Source of the DNA: Amycolatopsis mediterranei
GTDB lineage: Bacteria > Actinomycetota > Actinomycetes > Mycobacteriales > Pseudonocardiaceae
Assembly (NCBI RefSeq): GCF_026017845.1
Contig: NZ_CP100416.1
Span: forward strand, 6,108,132-6,172,131
Direction of reading: 5' to 3'
DNA length: 64,000 nucleotides
Made by a program: the position numbers and the translations under genes. This document shows positions 11,175-18,602 of this stretch, piece after piece. A model generated the notes under the pieces. That model made no database searches, was not told the DNA's origin, and worked only from the letters and a program-made list of their open reading frames with translations. Positions within the stretch are counted from its first letter, which is position 1, and each line of letters begins with the position of its first letter.

Positions 11175-12133
11175 CCTTGGAGCTGGTCCCAGACTTCGCG
11201 GTCGCGCTCGGCGGTCCAGATCACCGGCCGCTCGACGCCGGACAGCTCGTCCCACAGCCGCGAGACGTCGAAGGGCAGGCAGTGCTCGAAGATCGGCCAG
11301 TGCCCGTACTGGTCGTTCAGCGCCGCGTGCGTGCGCTCGAAGGCCTCCTTGAGCGTGCCACCGGCGTCGTGGACGGCGCCGACCTCGCGCAGCATCGTGT
11401 CCAGGAAGTGCCGGGTCTGCGCGATGGCGGCGGCGACCGCCTCGGTCCCGCGGCTGACCCCGCCGCGGCCGCCGATCAGGGTCTCCGCACCGAAGGCGGC
11501 CACCCGGTCCAAAGTGGATGACGCCCAGTCGCGGTGGAAGGCGTCGCCGGTGTACAGCGCGGCTTCCGCTTCCACCAGGTCGCCGGCGTAGAGGATCCTC
11601 TGCCGGGGCAGCCACGCCACGATGTCGCCTTCGGTGTGGCCGCGCCCGCAGTACTGCAGGACGAGGTCGCCGCGGTCGCCGCCGAGGTCGATCGTGAGCC
11701 GGTCGGAGAAGGTGAGCGTCGGCCAGGTCAGGCCGGGCACCGACTCCGCGCCCTTGGCCAGCCGCGGCATCCGGCCGAACTCGCTCTCCCAGTCCTCCTT
11801 GCCGCGCTCGGCCACCAGCGCCCGGGTGTTCTCGTGCGCGACGATCACGTCGGCGTCGAAGGCGGACGCGCCCAGCACGCGCACGGCGTGGTAGTGGCTC
11901 AGCACCAGGTAGCGCACCGGCTTGTCGGTGTGCTCCCGCAGTTTCGCGAGCCACTCCCCGGCCGCGACGGGCGTGGCCAGTGCTTCGAAACAGACGAGGA
12001 AGTCCTCGCCCTCGATCGCGCCGATGTTCGGGTCGCCCTCGGCGGTCAGCGCCCAGACGCCGTCCGCGAGGTTCTCGAGGGTCTGCGCTTTCTCCGCCAG
12101 GTCGGCCGAAGAGGCGAAGGCTTTCTTCGTCAC
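11171..12133 (-). CDS. Metallo-beta-lactamase-fold protein with degenerate metal site
   Basis: 320 residues; GTG start with AAGGAGGG upstream. The MBL fold is recognisable: SHYHAVRVLG in place of HxHxDH, GRGHTEGDIV, and YAGDLVE. H80 and H82 are present, but the Asp and His that should follow are V84 and R85, and the late Gly-His motif reads IGGRGG. Binuclear zinc chemistry is therefore unlikely without rearrangement. It is coupled to the flavin monooxygenase by an ATGA overlap, suggesting they handle the same small molecule. The C-terminal ~80 residues (TLKEAFERTHAALNDQYGHW) form a helical extension. Confidence 0.75.
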   Translation of the reverse strand: MTKKAFASSADLAEKAQTLENLADGVWALTAEGDPNIGAIEGEDFLVCFEALATPVAAGEWLAKLREHTDKPVRYLVLSHYHAVRVLGASAFDADVIVAHENTRALVAERGKEDWESEFGRMPRLAKGAESVPGLTWPTLTFSDRLTIDLGGDRGDLVLQYCGRGHTEGDIVAWLPRQRILYAGDLVEAEAALYTGDAFHRDWASSTLDRVAAFGAETLIGGRGGVSRGTEAVAAAIAQTRHFLDTMLREVGAVHDAGGTLKEAFERTHAALNDQYGHWPIFEHCLPFDVSRLWDELSGVERPVIWTAERDREVWDQLQG

Positions 12134-12151
12134 GGCGCACCCTCCTTGATC

Positions 12152-12165
12152 GTCAAAGGATTGAC
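12152..12165. promoter_or_regulatory. Candidate MarR operator
   Basis: GTCAA-AGGA-TTGAC is a perfect 5-bp inverted repeat in the 95-bp gap between the MBL-fold/monooxygenase operon (minus) and the MarR gene (plus). It sits just upstream of the ribosome site of the leftward operon. This is a typical MarR arrangement; the assignment is inference. Confidence 0.4.
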
Positions 12166-12228
12166 TATCCGGTCAGGCTAGCCCGCCGGACCGCAGCAGG
12201 GAACCCTCCTTCCCCTAACCTGTGCGGC

Positions 12229-12759
12229 ATGACCGACCGACCGGCCGACCTCGACTACCTCTCGTTCGTCGACTACGCGATCGGGAAGACGCAGGCCGAA
12301 CTGCCCATGACCGACCCGGTGGCGATGCGCCTCGGCCTGACGCTGCACCGGCTGGCCGGCGCGCTCGTGTACGACTGGGAATCGACGGTCCACCGCCCGC
12401 GCGGCTGGAGCTGGGGCGGCTTCCGGGTGCTGTTCGTCCTGTGGCTGGCCGGCCCGCTGGAGTCCCGCCACGTGGCCCGGCTCGCCGGGATGAGCCGCGC
12501 GGCGGTGTCGGCGCTGGTCAAAACCCTGGAGCGGGACGGCCTGGCGACGCGCACGACGGTGCCCCACGACCGCCGGGCGGTGCAGCTGGCGCTCACCGAA
12601 GCGGGCCACACCGCGGTGACCGACGCCTACCAGGAGCACAACGAGCGCGAGCAGGCCTGGGTGGCGGCGTTGACCCCGTCGGAACAGACCACCCTGATCG
12701 GCCTCCTGGAGAAACTCACCACGAGCCCCGCGGCCGCGGCGGCCCAGCGCCTCACCTGA
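12229..12759 (+). CDS. MarR-family transcriptional regulator
   Basis: 176 residues starting MTDRPADLDYLSFVDYAIGK. The winged helix is seen in GGFRVLFVLWLAGPLESRHVARLAGMSRAAVSALVKTLERDG followed by the wing TVPHDRRAVQLALTEAG. Divergent from the MBL-fold/flavin monooxygenase operon, so it probably represses that operon until a phenolic ligand binds. It is followed by two degenerate units of a 21-bp-period repeat that recurs after the AraC-type gene at 38.1 kb. Confidence 0.92.
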   Translation: MTDRPADLDYLSFVDYAIGKTQAELPMTDPVAMRLGLTLHRLAGALVYDWESTVHRPRGWSWGGFRVLFVLWLAGPLESRHVARLAGMSRAAVSALVKTLERDGLATRTTVPHDRRAVQLALTEAGHTAVTDAYQEHNEREQAWVAALTPSEQTTLIGLLEKLTTSPAAAAAQRLT

Positions 12760-12767
12760 GCCGACCC

Positions 12768-12803
12768 TCCGGGTACGCAACCCGACCGTCCAAGTACGCG
12801 AAG
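12768..12803. repeat. Degenerate two-unit copy of a 21-bp-period intergenic repeat
   Basis: Two GTACGC cores (12773-12778 and 12794-12799) are exactly 21 bp apart, each preceded by a CGTCC/CCTCC-like block. This is the same period and core as the array at 38127-38218. It occupies the short gap between the convergent MarR and ribA genes. Confidence 0.4.
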
Positions 12804-12810
12804 GCGCGGC

Positions 12811-13422
12811 TCAGCTGGCCAGCCCGGGCAGGCTGAGCGTGTGCCCGGTTTGCTCGGCCTTCGCCCGCAGGTACCGGACGTTGTTCTCGGTCGCGAACAC
12901 CCCCGTCGGAACCCGGTCGCGCACCGCGATCCCGGCCGCTCGCAGCTGCGCGGCTTTGTCCGGGTTGTTCGACAGCAGGTCGACCCGGTCCACCCCGAGC
13001 GCACCCAGCATCTGCGCGGCGACGGTGTAGTCGCGGGCGTCTTCGGGCAGGCCGAGCGCGGCGTTCGCGGCGTAGGTGTCGAGGCCGCCGTCCTGCAGGG
13101 CGTACGCGTCGAGCTTGTTGTACAGCCCGATCCCCCGGCCCTCCTGGCGCAGGTACAGCAGGTACCCGCCGGTCTCGGAGATCCGGGCGACCGCCTCGGC
13201 CAGCTGCGGGCCGCAGTCGCAGCGCGCCGACCCGAAGACGTCGCCGGTCAGGCATTCCGAGTGCGGGCGTACCAGCGGCACCGCGCCGGGCGTGCCCAGG
13301 ACGAACGCCAGGTGCTCACCGTCGTCGGCCAGGCCGCGGAAGGTGACGGCTTCGGCGTCGACCGCGACGCCGCCGTCGAGCCGCAGCGGGATCCGCACCC
13401 GCGTCCGCACCTCGGCCGTCAT
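12811..13422 (-). CDS. ribA: GTP cyclohydrolase II
   Basis: 203 residues. Classic RibA motifs are present: VRPHSECLTGDVFGSARCDCG (zinc cysteines), YLRQEGRGIGLYNKLDAYALQ, GLPEDARDY and LLSNNPDK. It opens GTP to the pyrimidine precursor of riboflavin. The ATG at 13422 has GAGGG four bases upstream; an in-frame GTG at 13446 would add eight unconserved residues. It stands alone here rather than fused to the DHBP synthase (RibB) domain, as it often is in actinobacteria. The neighbouring flavin-dependent enzymes make a local flavin supply plausible, but no operon link is visible. Confidence 0.93.
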   Translation of the reverse strand: MTAEVRTRVRIPLRLDGGVAVDAEAVTFRGLADDGEHLAFVLGTPGAVPLVRPHSECLTGDVFGSARCDCGPQLAEAVARISETGGYLLYLRQEGRGIGLYNKLDAYALQDGGLDTYAANAALGLPEDARDYTVAAQMLGALGVDRVDLLSNNPDKAAQLRAAGIAVRDRVPTGVFATENNVRYLRAKAEQTGHTLSLPGLAS

Positions 13423-13521
13423 GCCCTCGCCCCTGGAGTCACCCACAAGATCGACCCTACACGAGGTTCAAATTCGAACTTCCCAGGGAAATGGAGTGGC
13501 GCCGGGTCGACTCGCCTGCCC

Positions 13522-13590
13522 ATGATCCCCGGTGCCACCGCCGCCTCGTTCCTGCTGGTCGTCGTGCTGGTCGCCGCCGAGACGGCGTGA
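13522..13590 (+). CDS. Possible 22-residue hydrophobic peptide
   Basis: A short frame MIPGATAASFLLVVVLVAAETA with one predicted membrane segment ends exactly where a strong hairpin begins (13584-13610). There is no clear ribosome site. It could be a real small membrane peptide or chance; the position before a terminator is its only support. Confidence 0.2.
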   Translation: MIPGATAASFLLVVVLVAAETA

Positions 13591-13610
13591 GCCCGGGCCG
13601 GGCTCACGCC
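13584..13610. terminator. Factor-independent-like hairpin
   Basis: GGCGTGAGCCCG and CGGGCTCACGCC form a perfect 12-bp stem with a 3-base loop, 8 bases beyond the stop of the leftward MetE-like gene. There is no T tract, as is common for actinobacterial terminators. Confidence 0.6.
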
Positions 13611-13617
13611 GCCGCGC

Positions 13618-14679
13618 TCAGCCGAGCTTCTCCGACGCCAGCCGCGTGCCCTCGACCCGCGCGGCGATCTTCGCGAACGCGATGTCGCGCGAGGTCGACG
13701 TGTCGTCGGCGAACGGCGAGAACCCGCAGTCGTCGCAGGTGCCGAGCCGCTCGGCCGGGAGGTACTTCGCCGCGGTGAGCACCCGGTCCCGGACCTCCTC
13801 CGCGGTCTCCACCCGCGGGTCGATCGGGTCGATGACACCGACGAAGACCCGTTGGTCGGCCTTGAGGTGCTCGGCGATCACCCGCAGCGCGCGCTCCGGG
13901 TCGGCTTCGCTGGCCAGCTGGACGAAGAAGCGGCCGGCCTTGAGGTCGAACAACGCCGGCAGCAGGCCCGCGTAGTCGACGTCGAGGCTGTGCACGGAAT
14001 CCTGGTCGCCGCCCGGACACGTGTGGACGCCGATCTTCGCGCGCTCCTGCGCGGTGAACCGGTCGAGCACGGCGTTGTTGAGCTCGACGAACTGGCGCAG
14101 CAGCCCGCCGGACGGGTCGAGCTTCAGCGACAGCCGCCCTTCGGTGAAGTCGATCTGCACGCTGTCCGCGCCCGCGTCGAGACTGCCCCGGATGTCCGCC
14201 TCGGCCTCGTTCACCAGGTCGGCGACGAACTGCTCCTGCGAGTACCCCTCGATGCCGTCGCCCGGGTAGATCAGCGACAGCGCGGACGCGGCGATCACCG
14301 CCTGCTTGACGGGCCGGTCGGTAAGCGTTTTCGCGCGGGCCAGGTACGAGCCGGCGTGCGTCGCGTAGCGGAACGGTCCGGCGGTGAGCCGCGGCAGCTG
14401 CCGGGTGTGCCCGTCGGCGAACGGGATGACGACGCCGTCGGGCGCCAGGGCTTCGAGCCCGGCCAGCGGGTACGTCGCGAAACTCGGCTTGCCCTGTTCC
14501 CCGTCGGTCAGCACCGGCGAGCCGGTCTCCTCGAACCGGCGGATGGTGTCGGCCAGCGCCCGGCTCTCGAGTTCGGCGAGCGCGGCGGCGTCGATCCGGC
14601 CCGCGGCGAACTCGCCGAGGCCTTCGACGAGGGCGGCGGGACGCGGGATGCTGCCGATCGGTTCGGTGGGCAGGGTCAT
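13618..14679 (-). CDS. Cobalamin-independent methionine synthase-like (MetE C-terminal fold) protein
   Basis: 353 residues, about half of MetE: only the catalytic UROD/MetE-like barrel. Zinc-binding candidates are GVHTCPGGD (His/Cys) and TCDDCGFSPF (Cys). PIGSIPRPAALVEGL at the N-terminus is typical of the small MetE-like family in actinobacteria. Members move methyl or alkyl groups onto thiols; the lack of the folate-binding N-terminal half means the donor may not be methyl-tetrahydrofolate. ATG preceded by GGAGGA. It is followed by a strong hairpin terminator. Confidence 0.8.
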   Translation of the reverse strand: MTLPTEPIGSIPRPAALVEGLGEFAAGRIDAAALAELESRALADTIRRFEETGSPVLTDGEQGKPSFATYPLAGLEALAPDGVVIPFADGHTRQLPRLTAGPFRYATHAGSYLARAKTLTDRPVKQAVIAASALSLIYPGDGIEGYSQEQFVADLVNEAEADIRGSLDAGADSVQIDFTEGRLSLKLDPSGGLLRQFVELNNAVLDRFTAQERAKIGVHTCPGGDQDSVHSLDVDYAGLLPALFDLKAGRFFVQLASEADPERALRVIAEHLKADQRVFVGVIDPIDPRVETAEEVRDRVLTAAKYLPAERLGTCDDCGFSPFADDTSTSRDIAFAKIAARVEGTRLASEKLG

Positions 14680-14942
14680 GAAGTCCTCCGGCTGATGGAA
14701 GGGCTTGACCGGTCACCGGCACCACGACAGGACGTGGCCACCCGGCCGCCCCCACCCGCCGTCCGGCCGTGATCGGCCACGTTCTCGGGGCAACTTAGCG
14801 TGGCCGCGGCCGGTCACGGAGCGCGGATCACCCGGTCGGACCAAAGAAAAGCACGAAATCAGAAGGCGTTCGGCGGTTCGCGAGGAGGACGATTGGGTAT
14901 TCGCTACGGCGATACGGCGGGTTCGGCGCCGAAGGAGGCCCG

Positions 14943-15206
14943 ATGCTCAGTCACCACGATCGCACCGAGCTCGAGAAGATCGAGCGCAGCCTGGAGCTCA
15001 GCGACCCGGAGCTGGCTGCCGCATTGCGCGACGGACGGCGCCCGAAGTCGCGCGGGCTCCGCAACGCCCTCCTGATCTTCTTCGACATCGCCGCCGTGAC
15101 GCTGCTGGTCCTGGGCCTGGTGCTGCCCGACCCGGGCGTGACGCTGTGCGGGATCATCGCGCTCACCGCCACCGTCTGGACCCACGTGGCGCGGCACCGG
15201 ATCTGA
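14943..15206 (+). CDS. DUF3040 family small membrane protein
   Basis: 87 residues: an acidic/basic amphipathic N-terminus (MLSHHDRTELEKIERSLELSDPEL) typical of DUF3040, then two membrane helices (NALLIFFDIAAVTLLVLGLVL and GVTLCGIIALTATVWTHV). GGAGG lies eight bases before the ATG. Function unknown; common and often multi-copy in actinobacteria. Its stop codon lies in the left outer arm of the structured repeat element at 15203-15298. Confidence 0.8.
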   Translation: MLSHHDRTELEKIERSLELSDPELAAALRDGRRPKSRGLRNALLIFFDIAAVTLLVLGLVLPDPGVTLCGIIALTATVWTHVARHRI

Positions 15207-15298
15207 GAACCTTGTTCTGGTCAGGACGGCGCTACGGGCCGCAGGCCGCCCACCTGTGGTGACACTCGCGCCGGCCGACGGCTGAACAAGGTTCTGAG
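15203..15298 (+). repeat. Structured stem-internal-loop element, copy 1 (upstream of dinB)
   Basis: Outer arms AGAACCTTGTTC (15206-15217) and GAACAAGGTTCT (15284-15295) are perfectly complementary. Then comes an internal loop TGGTCA / GACGGCT (15218-15223 and 15277-15283), an inner stem GGACGGCGC / GCGCCGGCC (15224-15232 and 15268-15276, 8 of 9 pairs), and a 35-base apical loop. Copy 2 at 58565-58648 has different stem sequences but the same internal loop and geometry. It ends 17 bases before the dinB start. Confidence 0.65.
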
Positions 15299-15312
15299 GC
15301 AGACTGGGCGGC

Positions 15313-16338
15313 GTGAAGTGGGTCCTGCACGTCGACCTCGACCAGTTCATCGCCGCGGTCGAGATCGCCCGCCACCCGGAACTGCGCGGGAAGCCGGTCG
15401 TGGTCGGCGGCAACGGCGACCCCGCCGAACGCGCGGTCGTCGCGACGGCGTCGTACGAGGCCCGCGAATTCGGCGTCCAGTCCGGCATGCCGCTGCGGAT
15501 CGCCGCCAAGCGCTGCCCGGACGCGGTCTTCCTGCCCAGTGACCCGGACGCCTACCTCGAGGTGTCGGCGCGGGTGATGGCCGCGGTCCGGGAGCTGCCG
15601 GTCGTGGTCGAGGTGCTGGGCTGGGACGAGGCGTTCGTCGGGGCGGAGACGGCCGACCCCGAGGCGCTGGCCGCCGCGATCAAGGAGGCGGTGGCGCGCG
15701 AGACGGGCCTGTCGTGCGCGGTCGGGATCGGCGACAACAAGCTGCGGGCGAAGCTCGCCACCGGGTTCGGCAAGCCGGGCGGGATCTACCGGCTGACGCA
15801 GGAGAACTGGTGGGAGGTGATGGCGGCCCGCCCGACCGACGCGCTGTGGGGCATCGGCGGCAAGACGGCGAAGAAGCTCGCCGAGCTGGGCATCACCACC
15901 GTCCTCGACCTGGCGGGAGCCGACCCGGCGGAGCTCGCGGCGCGGTTCGGCCCGAAGACCGGCCCGTGGCTGCGGCTGCTCGGCGGCGGCATCAGCGACG
16001 CCGAGGTGAGCGCGACACCGTGGGTGGCCCGCTCCCGCAGCCGCGAAACGACGTTCCAGCGCGACCTGACCGACCCCGCGGAGATGGCGGCCGAGGTGAC
16101 GGCGCTGGCCAAGCGTGTCGCCCAGGACGTCCTCGACGAGGGCCGCCCGGCGGCGCGGGTCGCGGTCAAGGTGCGGTTCGTGCCGTTCCTGACCCACACG
16201 CACAGCATCACGCTGCCGGAGCCGACGTCGGACGCGGACGAGCTCGACCGCGCGGCGCGGGAGGTGCTCGGGATGTTCGAGCTGACCCGCGCGGTGCGAC
16301 TGCTGGGCGTGCGGGCCGAGTTCCCGCGCGAGGATTAG
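15313..16338 (+). CDS. dinB: Y-family DNA polymerase IV, DinB2-like with aliphatic steric gate
   Basis: 341 residues; GTG start. Y-family motifs are present: HVDLDQFIAAVE with catalytic Asp8, VVATASYEAREFGVQSGMPL, LGWDEAFV (catalytic Asp-Glu), SCAVGIGDNKLRAKLATGFGKP, the helix-hairpin-helix LWGIGGKTAKKLAELGI, and a little-finger domain (RSRSRETTFQRDL). The residue after Phe12, normally aromatic (F13 in E. coli DinB, the sugar steric gate), is Ile13. As I recall, Mycobacterium smegmatis DinB2 has Leu at this place and uses ribonucleotides, so relaxed sugar selection is predicted. The C-terminal clamp-binding tail is short. The structured repeat element sits directly upstream; the stop overlaps the convergent TetR gene by 4 bp. 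Confidence 0.9.
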   Translation: MKWVLHVDLDQFIAAVEIARHPELRGKPVVVGGNGDPAERAVVATASYEAREFGVQSGMPLRIAAKRCPDAVFLPSDPDAYLEVSARVMAAVRELPVVVEVLGWDEAFVGAETADPEALAAAIKEAVARETGLSCAVGIGDNKLRAKLATGFGKPGGIYRLTQENWWEVMAARPTDALWGIGGKTAKKLAELGITTVLDLAGADPAELAARFGPKTGPWLRLLGGGISDAEVSATPWVARSRSRETTFQRDLTDPAEMAAEVTALAKRVAQDVLDEGRPAARVAVKVRFVPFLTHTHSITLPEPTSDADELDRAAREVLGMFELTRAVRLLGVRAEFPRED

Positions 16339-16994
16339 AGCCCTTCCGGCAGCGGCAGTGGCCGGTCCGGGTCCAGCTCCACCCCGCCCGCCCGCAACGT
16401 GTGGTCCAGCATCGCCCAGATCGTGCCCGTGAGCTGGGCGGTCAGCTGGGGCAGGCTGAGCGTGCCCGGGTGGTCGAGCCAGCGGGTCGTCGCCGATTCG
16501 ACGTAGCCGACCAGGCCGAACGCGATCGTGTCCGCCGGGGCCGGGTCCAGCCCGAGCGCCGTCAGGTAGCCGGTGAACAGCCGGCTGAGGTGGCGGGCGA
16601 TCGCGCCGCGGACGTCCGGGCGGTCGTCCGCGGCGGCCGGCTGCGCGCGGGCGAGGTAGCGGTGCAGGTGGGCGTGCTCGGTCAGCCAGCGCAGGTGGGT
16701 CGAAATCACCGTGGAGATCATCTCGTTCGGCGAGCCCTCGGGGTGCCAGAGCGGCGCCAGGTCGGCCGTCACCAGCTCGGCCGCCCGCTGGGCGATCGCC
16801 CGCCGGAGGTCTTCCGCGCCGTCGAAGTGCCGGTACAGGCGCGTGCGCGCGACGCCGGCGCGTTCGGCGATCTGCTCGGTGGACACGTCCGGGCCGTGCT
16901 CGGCGATGGCGGCCAGTGCGGCGTCGACGAACTCCGCGCGCCGCCGTTCCTGCTGGCCCGCCCAGCGTGTCGCCCGCCCGTCGACCTTGGTCAC
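16335..16994 (-). CDS. TetR-family transcriptional regulator
   Basis: 219 residues. The N-terminal HTH reads RRAEFVDAALAAIAEHGPDVSTEQIAERAGVARTRLYRHFDGAEDLRRA. The C-terminal ligand domain is helical, ending with a TetR_C-like segment. It is divergent from the AurF-like diiron oxygenase gene across an 88-bp gap that contains short GTAC-based palindromes, so it probably regulates that gene. Convergent 4-bp overlap with dinB at the 3' end. Confidence 0.9.
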   Translation of the reverse strand: MTKVDGRATRWAGQQERRRAEFVDAALAAIAEHGPDVSTEQIAERAGVARTRLYRHFDGAEDLRRAIAQRAAELVTADLAPLWHPEGSPNEMISTVISTHLRWLTEHAHLHRYLARAQPAAADDRPDVRGAIARHLSRLFTGYLTALGLDPAPADTIAFGLVGYVESATTRWLDHPGTLSLPQLTAQLTGTIWAMLDHTLRAGGVELDPDRPLPLPEGL

Positions 16995-17024
16995 GGCGAA
17001 AGCCTACTCGGCACCCACCGGCCG

Positions 17025-17060
17025 GTGTACACTCGGCGAAGTAGCTAGTACATCGCGTAC
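17025..17060. promoter_or_regulatory. Candidate TetR operator region
   Basis: The divergent gap holds a perfect 8-bp palindrome GTGTACAC (17025-17032) and GTAC-N5-GTAC (17048-17060). Both are short, so the assignment is tentative. Confidence 0.25.
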
Positions 17061-17082
17061 CCCATACTTTTCGGAGGCCGCC

Positions 17083-17973
17083 ATGGGCGTCGAGGCCCAG
17101 GACCGGGACGTCACCGCGGCTCGCCTGCTCAAGAGCTCCGCGAAGAACTCCTACGACCCGTACGTCGACGTCGACTGGGACGCGCCGCTCGCCGAAGGCA
17201 AGGCGTACATGCCGCTCGAGCGCGTCTCCCTCTACGGCACGGACCTGTGGGCGAAGCTGACGCCGGAGCAGCGGATCGAGCTGTCCAAGCACGAGATCGC
17301 CAGCATCATGAGCGTCGGCCTGTGGTTCGAGATCGTCCTGATGCAGCTGCTCGCCCGGTACGTCTTCGACCTGGACGCGCGCACCGAGCACGCGCAGTAC
17401 GCGATGACCGAGATCGGCGACGAGACGCGGCACTCGGTGATGTTCGCCCGCACCGCGCAGCGGCTCGGCGTCCCGCGCTACGGCGTCCCGAAGGTGGTCC
17501 ACCGCGCCGCGAAGGTGTTCGGCGCGACCGCCGCCGGCCCGTCGATGTTCGCCAGCGTGCTGGTCGCGGAGGAGACCACCGACCGGCTCCAGCGGTCGAT
17601 GATGGACGACGACGGCATCCAGCCGCTGATCCGCTCGGTCAACCGCATCCACGTGGTCGAAGAGGCCCGGCACGTCCGCTTCGCGAAGGAGGAGGTGCTG
17701 CGCGAGACGCCGAAGCTGTCGAAGGCGGCCCTGCAGCGGCACCGCCTCCGGACCGCACTGGTGGCGTTCGGCGTGATCGACAGCATGGTCGACGCGCGGA
17801 TCTACCGCAGCGTCGGCATCGACCCGAGGGAGGGCCGCGCCGCAGCGCTGGCGAACCCGCACTTCCACCGGACGCGGCGCTGGATGGCCGAGAAGATCGT
17901 GCCGTTCCTGCGCGAGGCGGGCCTGATCGGCGGCCGCTCGGAAGGCATCTGGCGGCGGGCGCACCTGCTCTGA
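17083..17973 (+). CDS. AurF-like diiron N-oxygenase
   Basis: 296 residues. Diiron ligand motifs of the AurF family are visible: EIGDETRHSVMF and HVVEEARHVRFAKEE (two ExxH helices), with an earlier ligand helix near SVGLWFEIVLMQLLARYV. AurF oxidises an aryl amine to a nitro group; homologues in actinobacteria act on unknown amines. ATG with GGAGG five bases upstream; the frame is open further 5' but that stretch is antisense to the TetR gene. Monocistronic, with a divergent TetR regulator. Confidence 0.85.
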   Translation: MGVEAQDRDVTAARLLKSSAKNSYDPYVDVDWDAPLAEGKAYMPLERVSLYGTDLWAKLTPEQRIELSKHEIASIMSVGLWFEIVLMQLLARYVFDLDARTEHAQYAMTEIGDETRHSVMFARTAQRLGVPRYGVPKVVHRAAKVFGATAAGPSMFASVLVAEETTDRLQRSMMDDDGIQPLIRSVNRIHVVEEARHVRFAKEEVLRETPKLSKAALQRHRLRTALVAFGVIDSMVDARIYRSVGIDPREGRAAALANPHFHRTRRWMAEKIVPFLREAGLIGGRSEGIWRRAHLL

Positions 17974-18015
17974 ATTCCCCTCGCCCCCGGCGCCGGCTTC
18001 CGCCAGGATGCCCGG

Positions 18016-18498
18016 GTGATCACGATCCGGACCGCCCGCGCCGACGACGAGGCCGCACTCGCGAGGCTCGACGAACGCACGTGGACCCCGGCCGTCTCCC
18101 CCGCTCCCGCGCCGCCGCCCGGCACGCCGTTCTTCGACGACGGCACCCGGCCCGAAGACGTCCTCGTCGCCGAGCACGGCGGCGCCGTCGCCGGGTACGT
18201 CCGGCTCGGCGAAGGGTTCGGCATCCCCGCCCACCGGCACGTGGCGGTGATCGGCGGGCTCGCCGTCGACCCGGAGCGGCAGCGGCTCGGCATCGCGCGG
18301 CGGCTCGTCGACGCCGCCGTGGCCGAAGCGCGGCAGCGCGGCGCGCGCAAGGTGACGCTGCGCGTACTGGGTCACAACACCGGTGCCCGGCGGGTCTACG
18401 AGCGGTGCGGGTTCGTCGTGGAAGGCGTGCTGCGGGGCGAATTCCGCATCGACGGCCAGGACGTCGACGACATTCTCATGGCCCGTTCGCTCGCTTGA
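18016..18498 (+). CDS. GNAT-family N-acetyltransferase
   Basis: 160 residues; GTG start. Typical GNAT layout: ITIRTARADDEAAL at the N-terminus, the acetyl-CoA motif A (VIGGLAVDPERQRLGIARRLVDAAVAEA) and the B motif (LRVLGHNTGARRVYERCGFVVEGVLRGEF), resembling RimJ/RimI-like enzymes. Substrate unknown. The TTGACA -35 box of the downstream ahcY promoter overlaps its stop codon. Confidence 0.88.
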   Translation: MITIRTARADDEAALARLDERTWTPAVSPAPAPPPGTPFFDDGTRPEDVLVAEHGGAVAGYVRLGEGFGIPAHRHVAVIGGLAVDPERQRLGIARRLVDAAVAEARQRGARKVTLRVLGHNTGARRVYERCGFVVEGVLRGEFRIDGQDVDDILMARSLA

Positions 18499-18524
18499 CA
18501 GCCTCGCGGCGGCTTTGCCATCCT
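18495..18524 (+). promoter_or_regulatory. Predicted promoter of the SAH riboswitch-ahcY unit
   Basis: A perfect TTGACA (18495-18500) overlaps the GNAT stop codon; a weak CATCCT -10 (18519-18524) follows with 18-bp spacing. Predicted transcription start ~18531 matches the first base of the riboswitch. Confidence 0.5.
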
Positions 18525-18530
18525 GGGCGG

Positions 18531-18602
18531 GGGCCGAGAGGCGCTGCGACGGAATCCTTTCCGCCACGCTCGGCCCGCCGATCACGACTCCAAGGGCGCC
18601 TC
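18531..18602 (+). promoter_or_regulatory. S-adenosylhomocysteine (SAH) riboswitch
   Basis: P1 pairs GGGCCGAG (18531-18538) with CTCGGCCC (18569-18576); the junction carries the conserved GGCGCTGCGAC block. A small hairpin CGGAA/TTCCG lies inside, and a pseudoknot pairs GAGGCGC (18538-18544) with GCGCCTC (18596-18602). This is the architecture and sequence of the known SAH riboswitch, and it directly precedes the gene for SAH hydrolase. Confidence 0.88.

Noticed and set aside
14774..14806. CGGCCACG...CGTGGCCG inverted repeat upstream of the MetE-like gene
   Set aside because: Eight-bp arms with a 17-base spacer in GC-rich DNA are weak evidence and no promoter could be aligned to it.
15206..15295. 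Possible LexA box in the dinB leader (GAAC-N3-GTTC)
   Set aside because: The spacer is 3, not 4, and the sequence is explained by the self-complementary outer arms of the structured element.
15206..15295. Element copy 1 as a plain transcription terminator of the DUF3040 gene
   Set aside because: The conserved internal loop and the long apical loop, shared with a copy in a different setting, are not expected for a terminator.
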